From Flagellimonas sp. 389 (GTDB taxonomy: Bacteria > Bacteroidota > Bacteroidia > Flavobacteriales > Flavobacteriaceae), in contig NZ_JAHCMU010000015.1 of the NCBI RefSeq assembly GCF_018449435.1, positions 62,001 through 126,000 on the forward strand: a stretch of 64,000 nt of DNA, read 5' to 3'. The notes below the pieces were generated by a model that had not been told where the DNA came from, made no database searches, and saw only the letters and a program-made list of their open reading frames with translations. Of this stretch, positions 55,566-64,000 are shown in pieces; positions within the stretch are counted from its first letter, which is position 1; the number at the start of each line of letters is the position of its first letter. The translations under genes were made by a program, and so were the position numbers.

Positions 55566-56270
55566 TTATTTTAAAATAGTGTTCATAAATTCTTCTTTAT
55601 AGGCCCTGCCAATAGGAAGTTTGATATCCCCAAGAAGGCAAACTTGGTTGCTCATGATTTTTTCTATTGCTGCTGCATTTATGATATGTGATTTATGGAT
55701 TTGTTGAAACTGATTACTTGGCAGATTTTCCAACCAGAAGCGAAGAGGTTCAGTCGATAAATACTTTTTAGCGTCGGTTACGATTTCGGTATAATGGGAA
55801 TCTGATGTAATATACTGAATAGCATCAATATAAATTTTGATATGCTCGTAACCTGACTTGATATAGATTTCTTTTCTGGGAGAAACTGAAGCTGTTTTAT
55901 AATTATTATGGGACTCAATTTCTTTTCTTTCTAGTGCTTTTGATACCGCCTTAACGAAACGTTGAAACGAAAAAGGTTTTAGAAGATAATCGACAACGTC
56001 GAACTCATAGCTTTCAAGTGCATATTCCGAAAATGCCGTCGTAAGTATAATACTGGGTGGATTCGCCATGGTCTTCAAAAAATCAATACCGGAAAGTTTT
56101 GGTAGGTGTATGTCGAGAAAAATTAGACCTATCGGTTCGGTTTTTAGAAATTCCATAGCCTGTATTGCATCCGAAAAAATACCTTTGAGTTCTAAAGAAC
56201 CTATGTCTTCAATATACTTTTTGAGGATACGCTGTGCGGGAGGCTGGTCTTCAATAATAATACAGTTCAT
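55566..56270 (-). CDS. LytTR-family response regulator
   Basis: A 234-residue response regulator paired with the kinase at 56267 (4-base overlap). Receiver: CIIIEDQPPAQRILKKYI, acceptor Asp in IFLDIHLPKLSG, Thr in IILTTAFSEYA and Lys in DYLLKPFSF. LytTR domain about 133-230: KEIYIKSGYEHIKIYIDAIQYI and FQQIHKSHIINAAAIEKI. It resembles the regulator at 34207 in length and layout. Likely targets are the divergent TonB receptor at 57477 or the hydrolase that follows; this is inferred from position. Confidence 0.93.
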   Translation of the reverse strand: MNCIIIEDQPPAQRILKKYIEDIGSLELKGIFSDAIQAMEFLKTEPIGLIFLDIHLPKLSGIDFLKTMANPPSIILTTAFSEYALESYEFDVVDYLLKPFSFQRFVKAVSKALERKEIESHNNYKTASVSPRKEIYIKSGYEHIKIYIDAIQYITSDSHYTEIVTDAKKYLSTEPLRFWLENLPSNQFQQIHKSHIINAAAIEKIMSNQVCLLGDIKLPIGRAYKEEFMNTILK

Positions 56271-57367
56271 GAACGATGTATTTTACTTAATTCCACGGAT
56301 AAGTCAACTTTGTACCTGTTACTATCTTCTTTAATTTCAAGATGATGCCTGTCAGGATAAAGGAGTTGTAAACGCTTTTGTACATTTTTGAGTCCGATTC
56401 CGGCATCCAGACTATCAAGTGATGTAGTAGGTCTGTGATTATTTTCACATGAAAAATGTAACGTATTGTTCTTCATATGCAACTTAACGTCAATTTTGAT
56501 GTTCTCGCTCTGTCCCGCTTGACTATGTTTAAAAGCATTTTCAATAAAAACGATTAAGATCAACGGTGCAATCTTATATCCTTTTTTAACATTTTGGGCA
56601 TCAAAATACACTATGCCCCTGTCTTCAATTTGTAATTTGCTCAACTTAATAAAGTTATTCAATTGTTCAATCTCTTTTTGAAGTGGCACATACTTTTCTT
56701 TGCACTCGTACAGCATATACCGCAACAATCCGCTGAGTTCTAGAATTATTTCAGGAGTTTTGGATGAGCCTTCAAGGGCATAAGAATACAGATTATTGAG
56801 ATTGTTGAATAAAAAGTGTGGATTGATTTGTGACCTCAAAAATTGAAGCTCACTTTCTTGGACCGTACTTTTCAAAGCTTCTATCTGTTCTTGCTTTTGT
56901 AAGGCGTCCCATCCAAATTTAAATCCAGAGAGAATGGTAATTACAGGCAATACGCCCAACAATGAAAAAAATACTCCAGGAAACGATTTTGCCCGCTTGG
57001 TACCTGCAAAGAAGATTTGTTCAAGGAGCAATTCTTCCAACAAAATGACTATGGCCACCACCAATAACACGAATGCAAAAAATTGCCAATATTTTCTTTT
57101 ATACAGGAAACGGGGCATCAGCCAATATCCTATAGCAGCGGCGGCAAATACATAAGTACTAAAGAAAGCCAATTGGTGACCGTAAAATCCTGGGTTTTCC
57201 CTATCAAATGAATAGAAAAGAAATACCAATACAAGAAGCACTAATTGAAAAAAAAGTTCTCTTTTTGATATTATCATGAAAATATAAGCTTCAGTTAAAA
57301 GTATTCCTAACAAGGTAATAAAAAAAAGAAAAGCCGTAAACGACGTTTTTTGGTCTTTAAACAACAT
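56267..57367 (-). CDS. LytS/YehU-type sensor histidine kinase
   Basis: A 366-residue sensor kinase with four or five transmembrane helices in residues 1-165, the phospho-acceptor motif RSQINPHFLFNNLNNLYSYAL (His near residue 198), N-box PLILIVFIENAFKHSQ and G-box DAGIGLKNVQKRLQLLYP. No periplasmic sensor domain is present. It is divergent from the TonB receptor gene at 57477 across a 109-bp gap, which is the most likely control region for both. Confidence 0.93.
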   Translation of the reverse strand: MLFKDQKTSFTAFLFFITLLGILLTEAYIFMIISKRELFFQLVLLVLVFLFYSFDRENPGFYGHQLAFFSTYVFAAAAIGYWLMPRFLYKRKYWQFFAFVLLVVAIVILLEELLLEQIFFAGTKRAKSFPGVFFSLLGVLPVITILSGFKFGWDALQKQEQIEALKSTVQESELQFLRSQINPHFLFNNLNNLYSYALEGSSKTPEIILELSGLLRYMLYECKEKYVPLQKEIEQLNNFIKLSKLQIEDRGIVYFDAQNVKKGYKIAPLILIVFIENAFKHSQAGQSENIKIDVKLHMKNNTLHFSCENNHRPTTSLDSLDAGIGLKNVQKRLQLLYPDRHHLEIKEDSNRYKVDLSVELSKIHRS

Positions 57368-57476
57368 TTATAAATACTTGCAAAACTTTTGTTGATTAGG
57401 GTAGAAGGTATGTCGTTCGTAAGAAATTGTTTTACCCCCACGCTTTTTATTGAAAATTTGAAGAAAAAAGAAGCAA

Positions 57477-59861
57477 ATGAAATTTGGTATGAAATATTCA
57501 CTACTATTGGGCATAACGCTATTTCTTTTCACTGCTGTTGGATATACACAGCAGCAGCGTACCATATATAAGGGTAAAGTAGTGGAAAAATCTTCCGGTC
57601 TGCCCGTGGCTTTTGCTACCGTAATGGTTGCGGACAATGCAACCAAAAAGGCAATCGATGGTACGACCACTTTGGACGATGGTACATTTTCTTTAGAAAC
57701 CAATGCCAGTAATTTTTATATTGAAATCAGTTTTTTAGGCTTTGAAACGAAAGTTGTACAGGTACCAAATACAGAGAATAGAGAAATTGATTTGGGTATT
57801 ATTGAGATTTCGGAAGATGCGCAAAAGCTTGAAGAAGTTGTTGTTCAAGGTGAAGTTTCGCAGACGGTGTTTAAACTTGATAAGCGCGTATTCAATGTAG
57901 GAAAAGATTTGAGCACTACAGGTGCCAGTGCCCTTGAGGTATTGAACAATGTTCCATCGGTCAACGTCAATATCGAAGGACAGATTAGTCTTCGTGGTAG
58001 TGAAGGAGTTCAGGTATTGATCAACGGTAAACCTTCCATATTGACCAGTGATGAGAACAATGCTCTAGGTACCATTACCGCCGATATGATAGATAGAGTA
58101 GAGGTAATCACCAATCCCTCTGCAAAGTATGATGCAGAAGGTACCTCGGGTATTATCAACATTGTTATTAAGAAAGAAGAACAAAAAGGGTTAAATGGTT
58201 CCATTTCGGTAAATTCCGGTGCGCCCAATAACCATAGTGTAGGGATAAGCCTTAACCGAAGAACCGAAAAATTCAATCTGTTTACCCAGTTGGGAGTTGG
58301 CTATCGCGAATTGCCCAATGAGATTACGGTACGCAATACAGATTTAACAACAGGCAATACTATTCTATCCGATGGTGAAGAATTCAGGAATGAAGAATTT
58401 TATAATTTCATTCTGGGAACCGACTATTATTTTAGTCCGACCAGTGTACTTACACTTTCAGGGAATATTGCTTTGGAAATTGAGGACCAACCATCGACTA
58501 CCGGTTTTACCGCGTTGGACGGGTCGGGAAGCTCGATCTCAGAGTGGGAACGAACCGAGGTCACCGAAGCTCGAAATCCGAAGTTCCAATATGAATTACA
58601 ATACAAAAAGGATTTTGAAGATGATGAAGATCACGATTTGCTTTTCAGTGCGCTTGGTAATTTCTTTGGAAAGGACCAAAGCTCTGAATTCTTGGACAAT
58701 ACAATTTCAGGGGAAGACCGTGATGCCGAACAGAACATCCGTACCGATTTCCAAGAATCCGTTTTTACCTTTAAATTAGATTATACCAAACCATTTTCAG
58801 ATGAATTTTCAGTTGAGACCGGAGCTCAGTATATTCTTAATGATGTTAGCAACGATTTTGAGGTACAAAACCTTGAAAACGGTGAGTTTGTCTCAGACCC
58901 TGGCTTAACCAACATCTTTGAATTTGATCAAAACGTATTGGGTGTTTACGGAACTGCAGCATATGAAGGCAAAAAATGGGGCTTGAAAGCGGGTTTGCGA
59001 CTTGAAAACACAGAGGTAGGAACTTTATTGGTAAATACAGATGAAGCAAATGACCAGAACTACACCAATCTTTTTCCAAGCGCGCACACATCCTACAAAT
59101 TTTCCGAAAAGGTTTCGTTGCAAGCAGGTTATTCTAGAAGAATTTACCGCCCAAGACTTTGGGACTTGAATCCATTCTTCAACATTCGAAACAATTTCAA
59201 TATCAGACAGGGAAATCCAAATTTACTCCCTGAGTTTACGGATTCTTATGAAGTAACGGGAATTTTCTTTGTGGGAAAGACGCCTTTGAACTTGGGGCTC
59301 TATCATCGATATACCACAGATATTATTGAACGGATTTCTTTTTTTGAGGATAACGTGAATATCACCAGACCTGAGAATATTGGAACGAACAACGCTTGGG
59401 GTGTGGAATTCAACACCAAATATAGTCCGGCCAAATGGCTGACATTCAACCTTGATTTTAATTATAATACCTTTTCGCGTCAAGGAAGTTTTGAGGAAAC
59501 CGTATTCGATTTTAATGCAGATCAATGGTCATCAAAACTGTTGACCAAAGTAAAGATGCCTTGGGATATTGATTTTGAGGCTACCGGAAACTACCGCTCA
59601 GCATTCCAAACCGTTCAGGGAGAGATCAGCGATATTGCATTTTTAGATTTTGGACTTAGAAAAAAGATACTGAAAGGTAAGGCAGTCTTGAACATGAGTG
59701 TCCGTGATGCATTTGCGTCAAGAATTCGGGAAAACCAAATTGCACAGAACGATTTTGAAGTCTTTAACCGTAGTTTTCGAGCGAGGTTTGTGTCTTTCGG
59801 TTTCAGCTACGGGTTTGGTAAAGGTGAGGCCATGCAGTATTCTGGCGGAAGGAGAAGATGA
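57477..59861 (+). CDS. TonB-dependent receptor, OMP_b-brl_3 type
   Basis: A 794-residue outer-membrane protein of the TonB-receptor-like group with the outer-membrane beta-barrel family C-terminus. Signal peptide to GYTQQ; carboxypeptidase-regulatory domain about 24-110 (YKGKVVEKSSGLPVAFATVMV); plug about 120-240 (VFNVGKDLSTTGASALEVLNNVPSV, SLRGSEGVQVLINGKPSIL, DRVEVITNPSAKYDAEGTSG); barrel to the end. No STN domain is present, unlike the other two receptors. The C-terminus ends in SGGRRR instead of an aromatic residue. A dedicated LytS/LytTR pair is divergent from it. Ligand unknown. Confidence 0.92.
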   Translation: MKFGMKYSLLLGITLFLFTAVGYTQQQRTIYKGKVVEKSSGLPVAFATVMVADNATKKAIDGTTTLDDGTFSLETNASNFYIEISFLGFETKVVQVPNTENREIDLGIIEISEDAQKLEEVVVQGEVSQTVFKLDKRVFNVGKDLSTTGASALEVLNNVPSVNVNIEGQISLRGSEGVQVLINGKPSILTSDENNALGTITADMIDRVEVITNPSAKYDAEGTSGIINIVIKKEEQKGLNGSISVNSGAPNNHSVGISLNRRTEKFNLFTQLGVGYRELPNEITVRNTDLTTGNTILSDGEEFRNEEFYNFILGTDYYFSPTSVLTLSGNIALEIEDQPSTTGFTALDGSGSSISEWERTEVTEARNPKFQYELQYKKDFEDDEDHDLLFSALGNFFGKDQSSEFLDNTISGEDRDAEQNIRTDFQESVFTFKLDYTKPFSDEFSVETGAQYILNDVSNDFEVQNLENGEFVSDPGLTNIFEFDQNVLGVYGTAAYEGKKWGLKAGLRLENTEVGTLLVNTDEANDQNYTNLFPSAHTSYKFSEKVSLQAGYSRRIYRPRLWDLNPFFNIRNNFNIRQGNPNLLPEFTDSYEVTGIFFVGKTPLNLGLYHRYTTDIIERISFFEDNVNITRPENIGTNNAWGVEFNTKYSPAKWLTFNLDFNYNTFSRQGSFEETVFDFNADQWSSKLLTKVKMPWDIDFEATGNYRSAFQTVQGEISDIAFLDFGLRKKILKGKAVLNMSVRDAFASRIRENQIAQNDFEVFNRSFRARFVSFGFSYGFGKGEAMQYSGGRRR

Positions 59862-60148
59862 AAGTTTGGATTAATAACATAAATGAGTTTACTTGGCTAT
59901 GAGTTGTGATTCTTTGCCTTGGAAAAGCAAAACTCACCTCATGATAGTTTCCTGAAAGTTATCGTATAAGCTTCTCGAAAAAAGGTGATGGAATACTATT
60001 TTTTCGAACCGGAAGAGCAAAGGATGTAAGTGTATGAAATGGAAAATCAGGTCAAATTCCTCTTTTATTATTCAAGTTGAGATACCTAATAGAACCTTGG
60101 AGCTTCATTAGAACATAACAACAATCTTGTCTTCTCATGAATATTTCA

Positions 60149-60922
60149 CTAAAGTCCCCTAATCTTCACATTACGGAACCAAGAATCAAAATACCAGTTT
60201 TGAAGGGCAATTTTACCTCGGGTCGCCTTTCCAAAACCAGTCATATCCTTAAAACCTGAAGTAGCAATTTTGTTTCTCCAGTCCTTAGACGTCAAATCTT
60301 CCTTGGCTGTCAGTTTTCCATTGAGATAGAACTCAATTTTTCCATTTTGCTGTATAATTTTGGCGGTATTCCACTGACCCGTTCCATTGGCCTCCACCAT
60401 ATTCAATTGTGGCGATAGTCCCCACAGGCAACCAGGGCGTTTCATGGGTGTTTTGGTATCCATATGCGCAGGTTCCAATAATTGGTATTCCGGTCCGGTC
60501 TGGTAGGTAGCAGTATAGTCTGGGGATTCTTGTACATTGATAAAAACGCCTCCATTTCCCCTAAGCGACATTTGCCAATCAAACACCAGCTCGTAGTTTT
60601 CGTATTCCTTATCAGTAACCAAATCCCCAAAGACTTTGTTTTCATCGGTGGCATTGCAAAAAAGATTCCCATCCCGTACCTCCCAAGCAGAAAATCTGGT
60701 AGAATCTGGCTTATTATATAGATGCCACCCATTTAAGGTTTTGCCATCAAAAAGTAATGCCCAACCCTGTTCTTTTTCAATATCCAATAGCTGATTATGT
60801 ACTTGGTTTTCTAGGGCCCACTTTTTGGTATGCCAAGTCTGGTCCTTAGGTTTTTTATCGATTCTACAGGAAATCATGAAGGAGAGGAATATTAGTGAGC
60901 AAAAAAAGAAGTTCTTAACCAT
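60149..60922 (-). CDS. DUF1080 (3-keto-disaccharide hydrolase) lipoprotein
   Basis: A 257-residue lipoprotein (lipobox FMISCR) with a concanavalin-like DUF1080 domain. Signatures: GWALLFDGKTLNGWHLYN, YENYELVFDWQMSLRGNGGVFINVQE, GPEYQLLE and EFYLNGKLTAKED. The family is now annotated as 3-keto-disaccharide hydrolase and takes part in breakdown of oxidised sugars in the periplasm of Bacteroidota. The Asp, Trp and Glu residues typical of the site are present. It stands alone; the 287 bases between it and the TonB receptor stop (59862-60148) hold nothing I can name. Confidence 0.88.
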   Translation of the reverse strand: MVKNFFFCSLIFLSFMISCRIDKKPKDQTWHTKKWALENQVHNQLLDIEKEQGWALLFDGKTLNGWHLYNKPDSTRFSAWEVRDGNLFCNATDENKVFGDLVTDKEYENYELVFDWQMSLRGNGGVFINVQESPDYTATYQTGPEYQLLEPAHMDTKTPMKRPGCLWGLSPQLNMVEANGTGQWNTAKIIQQNGKIEFYLNGKLTAKEDLTSKDWRNKIATSGFKDMTGFGKATRGKIALQNWYFDSWFRNVKIRGL

Positions 60923-61149
60923 ATTTTATTTTGAAGTATAAGAACTACAATAGTATTTTCATTTTCCATTAAAAACAACACAAAGGCAATTATATTACAT
61001 ATATTTAAATGCATAAATCATTTTGTTAAACGCAATCCAATTATTTGGACAGGATTGCTCAAAATAAGAACTACTTTCCAAAAGAACATATCCAAAATTT
61101 AGCATAAGCAACAACGTAACAAACATTAGTATCTAATCCATTTATTGAC

Positions 61150-64000
61150 ATGATTTTCCATTTACATTCAAAATTGCTGTTTTTATTCGTTTTCTCTTTA
61201 AGTGTAACGGTCTTATCACAAGACTACGAAGCCTTACAATATCGAACAGTAGGTCCAGCACGCGGGGGTCGCGTTACAACGGTAACTGGAGTAGCGATGC
61301 AACCGGGCACCTTTTATTTGGGAGCGTCGGGCGGAGGGGTCTGGAAATCTGAGGATTATGGTACCACTTGGAACAATGTTTCTGATGGCTTTTTTGATAC
61401 CCCATCGATAGGAGCAATACAGGTAGCCCAAAATGATCCGAACATTGTGTACGTTGGTACAGGTTCGGACGGATTGCGAAGTAACGTCATCGGTGGGAAA
61501 GGTACCTATAAATCGATTGATGCCGGGAAGACATGGGAACATATAGGACTTAAAAACGTAGGACAAATTGGCGCTGTGGAAATTGACCCTACCAACAGTA
61601 ACGTTGTTTGGGTAGCGGCCATCGGCAATGCCTTTAAAAACAATCCGGAACGTGGTGTATATAAAACTACGGATGGAGGGAAGAACTGGGAAAAGGTACT
61701 TTTTATTTCCGATAAGGTAGGCTTTTCGGATATCGAATTATTACCTGGAAATCCCAATGTTATCTATGCGGCAGCTTGGAAGGCCAAACGTAAACCTTGG
61801 ACTATTATATCGGGAGGTACCAAAACGGAAGGAGGCATCTACAAATCCGTAAATGGAGGTAAAGATTGGACAAAACTTGAAAACGGATTGCCAAAGAATA
61901 CTATAGGAAAGATAGACTTAGCGGTCTCTCCCAGTAATTCGAGTATTCTTTATGCAATTGTTGAAGCTCCCAAAGGGGAACAAGGGCTCTATAAATCAGT
62001 AGATCAAGGGAAATCGTTTGTCCATATTTCCGATGACAAACGTCTGGTGAACAGGCCCTTTTATTATATCAATGTGGAATTGGATCCTACCAATCCCGAT
62101 ATTGTATATTCCAATGCCAATCCACTTATCAAATCAATCGATGGTGGAAAAACGTGGAAAGAAATGAAAGTGCCCCATGGAGACAACCACGATATATGGT
62201 TGAATCCGAATAACCCAGAATTATTGATTCAGGCCAATGACGGTGGTGCCAATGTTAGTTTTAATGGGGGCAAGACGTGGTCTACACAGTTCAACCAACC
62301 GACTGCCGAACTGTATCAAGTGGAAGTGGACGACCAATATCCATATTGGTTGTATGCTGGTCAGCAAGATAATTATACGACTATTGCGGTACCGAGTTTT
62401 CCACCCAGTGCCGTGCAAAGTACTGGTAATGCTTGGATTATCAATACGGGAGGGTGTGAAACAGGTCCAGCTGTGCCCAAACCAGGGGACCACAACACTG
62501 TTTATGCCAATTGTAAAGGACGTTTTGGTGTGTTCAATAAACTTACAGGAGTGGAAAAGAGCTATTATGTGGGCGCTTCGAATATTTATGGGCACAATCC
62601 TAAGGATTTGAAGTACCGTTTTCAACGGGTTGCACCAGTACATGTATCACCACATGACCCTGATGTGGTCTATCACGGATCACAATTCTTGCACAAAACA
62701 GATTCTGACGGATATTCTTGGGAAACCATTTCCCCTGATCTGACCGCTTTTGAAGCGGACAAACAAGTAATTTCAGGAAGTCCAATTACACGTGATATTA
62801 CGGGAGAGGAGTATTACAGTACACTGTATTCTATAAGGGAGTCAACCTTACAAGAAGGCCTCATTTGGACAGGATCTAACGATGGCGTGATTTCATTGAC
62901 AAAGGATGGAGGTAAAACTTGGCAAAACGTGACTCCTAAGAAACTACCGAAAGGAGGTAGAGTAGAGTCCATAGCAGCATCACAACATGATATGTCCACC
63001 GCTTACATTGCTGTAGATAGACATCTACTGGGGGATCAAAAACCCTATTTTTATAGAACCACAGATTATGGTGCCAATTGGACGTTGTTGAGCACCGAAT
63101 CAAGCGGAATTCCTAGCGACCATACTTCTCGAGTTCTAAGAGAAGACCCTGTAGAACCAAGGTTATTGTATGCTGGTACGGAATACGGTATGTATGTTTC
63201 GTTCAATGGTGGAGACACCTGGCAATCGTTTCAACAAAACCTTCCCGTGACTCCAATAACGGATATAAAAGTCTTTAGGGGTGATTTGATTTTAAGTACA
63301 ATGGGACGTGGATTTTGGATTTTGGACAACATTACCAGTCTGCGAGATAACGCCATGAACAATCTAAAGGCTGCACCCCATCTTTTTAAACCAGATACCA
63401 CTATTCGCTATCGCTATCCAAAGGTACGCGCAAGCAATGCTTTCCCAAAATACCCAACAACGGCGGTGTATATCGATTATTATTTGCCCGAGGCTACCGA
63501 AGGTTTGAAACTGGAGATTTTAGATGCCAAGAAAGAATCTATTATTATGATTTTAAGTGACAGTACGCAATTGAAATCTTCGGTAGGAGAGGAGGAGGAT
63601 ATGAACTTGAGTACTACTTTTCGCTATGTCAACAAAAAATTGGAAGCCAAGAAAGGGCTAAACCGTTTTGCTTGGGACCTGCTCGGAAAAGGACCATGGC
63701 ACAAAGAGAAGAAAAAACGCTACAAAAACGGACCTATGGTGCGACCTGGAACCTATACTGTAAAACTTACGATGGGTAACCAAAGCATGACACAAGATTT
63801 TGAAATATTAGTAGACCCTAGGGTAAAAACAGAAGGTATGACCGAGCAGTTGTTTGAAAAGCAGCACGACGTTCAGCAAAAGGTATTGGTATTACTAAAC
63901 GAAGCCCGTTTGTTACAGGATAGTTTGGAAAAAGAATCCAAAAAATTGAAGGACAGAGAAGAAAACGCAGAACGATTGGAGCAGATAAAAGCTGCTTTAA
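61150..64000 (+). CDS. BNR/sortilin-like beta-propeller exoprotein, 5' part
   Basis: The frame is open from ATG 61150 to the window end (950 codons, C-terminus missing). The signal peptide ends TVLSQD. The rest is a double beta-propeller of BNR/VPS10-sortilin type with many Asp-box-like units: GVWKSEDYGTTWNNVS, GTYKSIDAGKTWEHIG, GVYKTTDGGKNWEKV, GIYKSVNGGKDWTKL, PLIKSIDGGKTWKEM and GVISLTKDGGKTWQNV. After about residue 740 a sandwich-like region and a coiled coil (LEKESKKLKDREENAERLEQ) begin. Such proteins are secreted glycoside hydrolase-like or peptide-binding propellers; catalytic activity cannot be claimed. The 227-bp divergent gap upstream shows no clear site. Confidence 0.85.
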   Translation, partial: MIFHLHSKLLFLFVFSLSVTVLSQDYEALQYRTVGPARGGRVTTVTGVAMQPGTFYLGASGGGVWKSEDYGTTWNNVSDGFFDTPSIGAIQVAQNDPNIVYVGTGSDGLRSNVIGGKGTYKSIDAGKTWEHIGLKNVGQIGAVEIDPTNSNVVWVAAIGNAFKNNPERGVYKTTDGGKNWEKVLFISDKVGFSDIELLPGNPNVIYAAAWKAKRKPWTIISGGTKTEGGIYKSVNGGKDWTKLENGLPKNTIGKIDLAVSPSNSSILYAIVEAPKGEQGLYKSVDQGKSFVHISDDKRLVNRPFYYINVELDPTNPDIVYSNANPLIKSIDGGKTWKEMKVPHGDNHDIWLNPNNPELLIQANDGGANVSFNGGKTWSTQFNQPTAELYQVEVDDQYPYWLYAGQQDNYTTIAVPSFPPSAVQSTGNAWIINTGGCETGPAVPKPGDHNTVYANCKGRFGVFNKLTGVEKSYYVGASNIYGHNPKDLKYRFQRVAPVHVSPHDPDVVYHGSQFLHKTDSDGYSWETISPDLTAFEADKQVISGSPITRDITGEEYYSTLYSIRESTLQEGLIWTGSNDGVISLTKDGGKTWQNVTPKKLPKGGRVESIAASQHDMSTAYIAVDRHLLGDQKPYFYRTTDYGANWTLLSTESSGIPSDHTSRVLREDPVEPRLLYAGTEYGMYVSFNGGDTWQSFQQNLPVTPITDIKVFRGDLILSTMGRGFWILDNITSLRDNAMNNLKAAPHLFKPDTTIRYRYPKVRASNAFPKYPTTAVYIDYYLPEATEGLKLEILDAKKESIIMILSDSTQLKSSVGEEEDMNLSTTFRYVNKKLEAKKGLNRFAWDLLGKGPWHKEKKKRYKNGPMVRPGTYTVKLTMGNQSMTQDFEILVDPRVKTEGMTEQLFEKQHDVQQKVLVLLNEARLLQDSLEKESKKLKDREENAERLEQIKAAL

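Noticed and set aside
58372-58779. 135-codon plus-strand frame inside the TonB receptor at 57477
   Set aside because: It overlaps the plug/barrel coding frame of a clear receptor and shows no family features; it is a shadow frame.
62221-62643. 140- and 124-codon frames near the window end
   Set aside because: Both overlap the long open frame of the BNR-repeat protein that runs off the window.
1-64000. CRISPR arrays, tRNA or rRNA genes, insertion sequences, phage genes
   Set aside because: No short regularly spaced repeats, cloverleaf-like runs, rRNA core sequence, transposase or integrase frames were recognised on either strand.

Overview
This window looks like a chromosomal segment of a marine member of the Bacteroidota, most likely the Flavobacteriaceae. 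The evidence is an AT-rich genome, SusC/FecA-type TonB-dependent receptors paired with DUF4249 lipoproteins, an ECF sigma/FecR pair, LytS/LytTR two-component systems, a type IX secretion sorting domain, many short lipoprotein signals ending in S-x-x-C, and promoters that fit the Bacteroidota TTG-N17-19-TAnnTTTG pattern. A PL7 alginate lyase suggests contact with brown algae. No rRNA, tRNA, CRISPR array or recognisable transposase was found.

Layout. 1-2.0 kb: end of an EamA transporter, a cold-shock-domain protein and a DUF4251 lipoprotein. 2.2-11.3 kb: a one-direction cluster of a periplasmic protein, an STN-bearing TonB receptor, three tandem DUF4249 lipoprotein paralogues (the third with a 1-base frameshift) and an MG2/plug-like protein. 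11.4-20.2 kb: a sorbosone-dehydrogenase-like lipoprotein, an MBL hydrolase, a YbdG-type mechanosensitive channel, pyruvate phosphate dikinase with a textbook terminator, an outer-membrane-like protein and an alpha/beta hydrolase. 20.4-29.9 kb: a 1909-residue repeat-rich T9SS surface protein, an OmpA-like protein, a DJ-1/PfpI protein and a membrane-anchored AraC regulator. 30.0-34.9 kb: an SGNH-like lipoprotein gene cut by an in-frame stop, an amidohydrolase and a LytS/LytTR pair.

35.0-45.0 kb looks like a module for life at low oxygen. It holds class III ribonucleotide reductase (nrdG-nrdD), an uncharacterised 597-residue cysteine-rich protein with TIM-barrel-like features, an Rrf2 regulator with the three cluster cysteines, oxygen-sensitive quinolinate synthase (nadA) with nadB, and an octahaem cytochrome c lipoprotein with TPRs. 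An FNR-like palindrome sits just upstream of the -33 box of the nadA promoter. The cytochrome gene is followed by a decayed second nadB 3' end whose last 17 sense codons differ from the intact gene only at synonymous positions.

45.1-51.1 kb is a complete minus-strand sigma / FecR / TonB receptor / DUF4249 / carboxypeptidase-like operon. 51.4-64 kb carries a PD40 protein, a desuccinylase-like metallopeptidase, the alginate lyase, a dienelactone hydrolase, a second LytS/LytTR pair divergent from a third TonB receptor, a DUF1080 lipoprotein and the start of a BNR-repeat sortilin-like protein that runs off the window.

The best candidates for undescribed biology are the 597-residue protein linked to nrdGD and Rrf2, with its operator-like palindrome and structured leader; the nadB remnant that records a recombination event around the cytochrome gene; and the expanded DUF4249 array served by one receptor.
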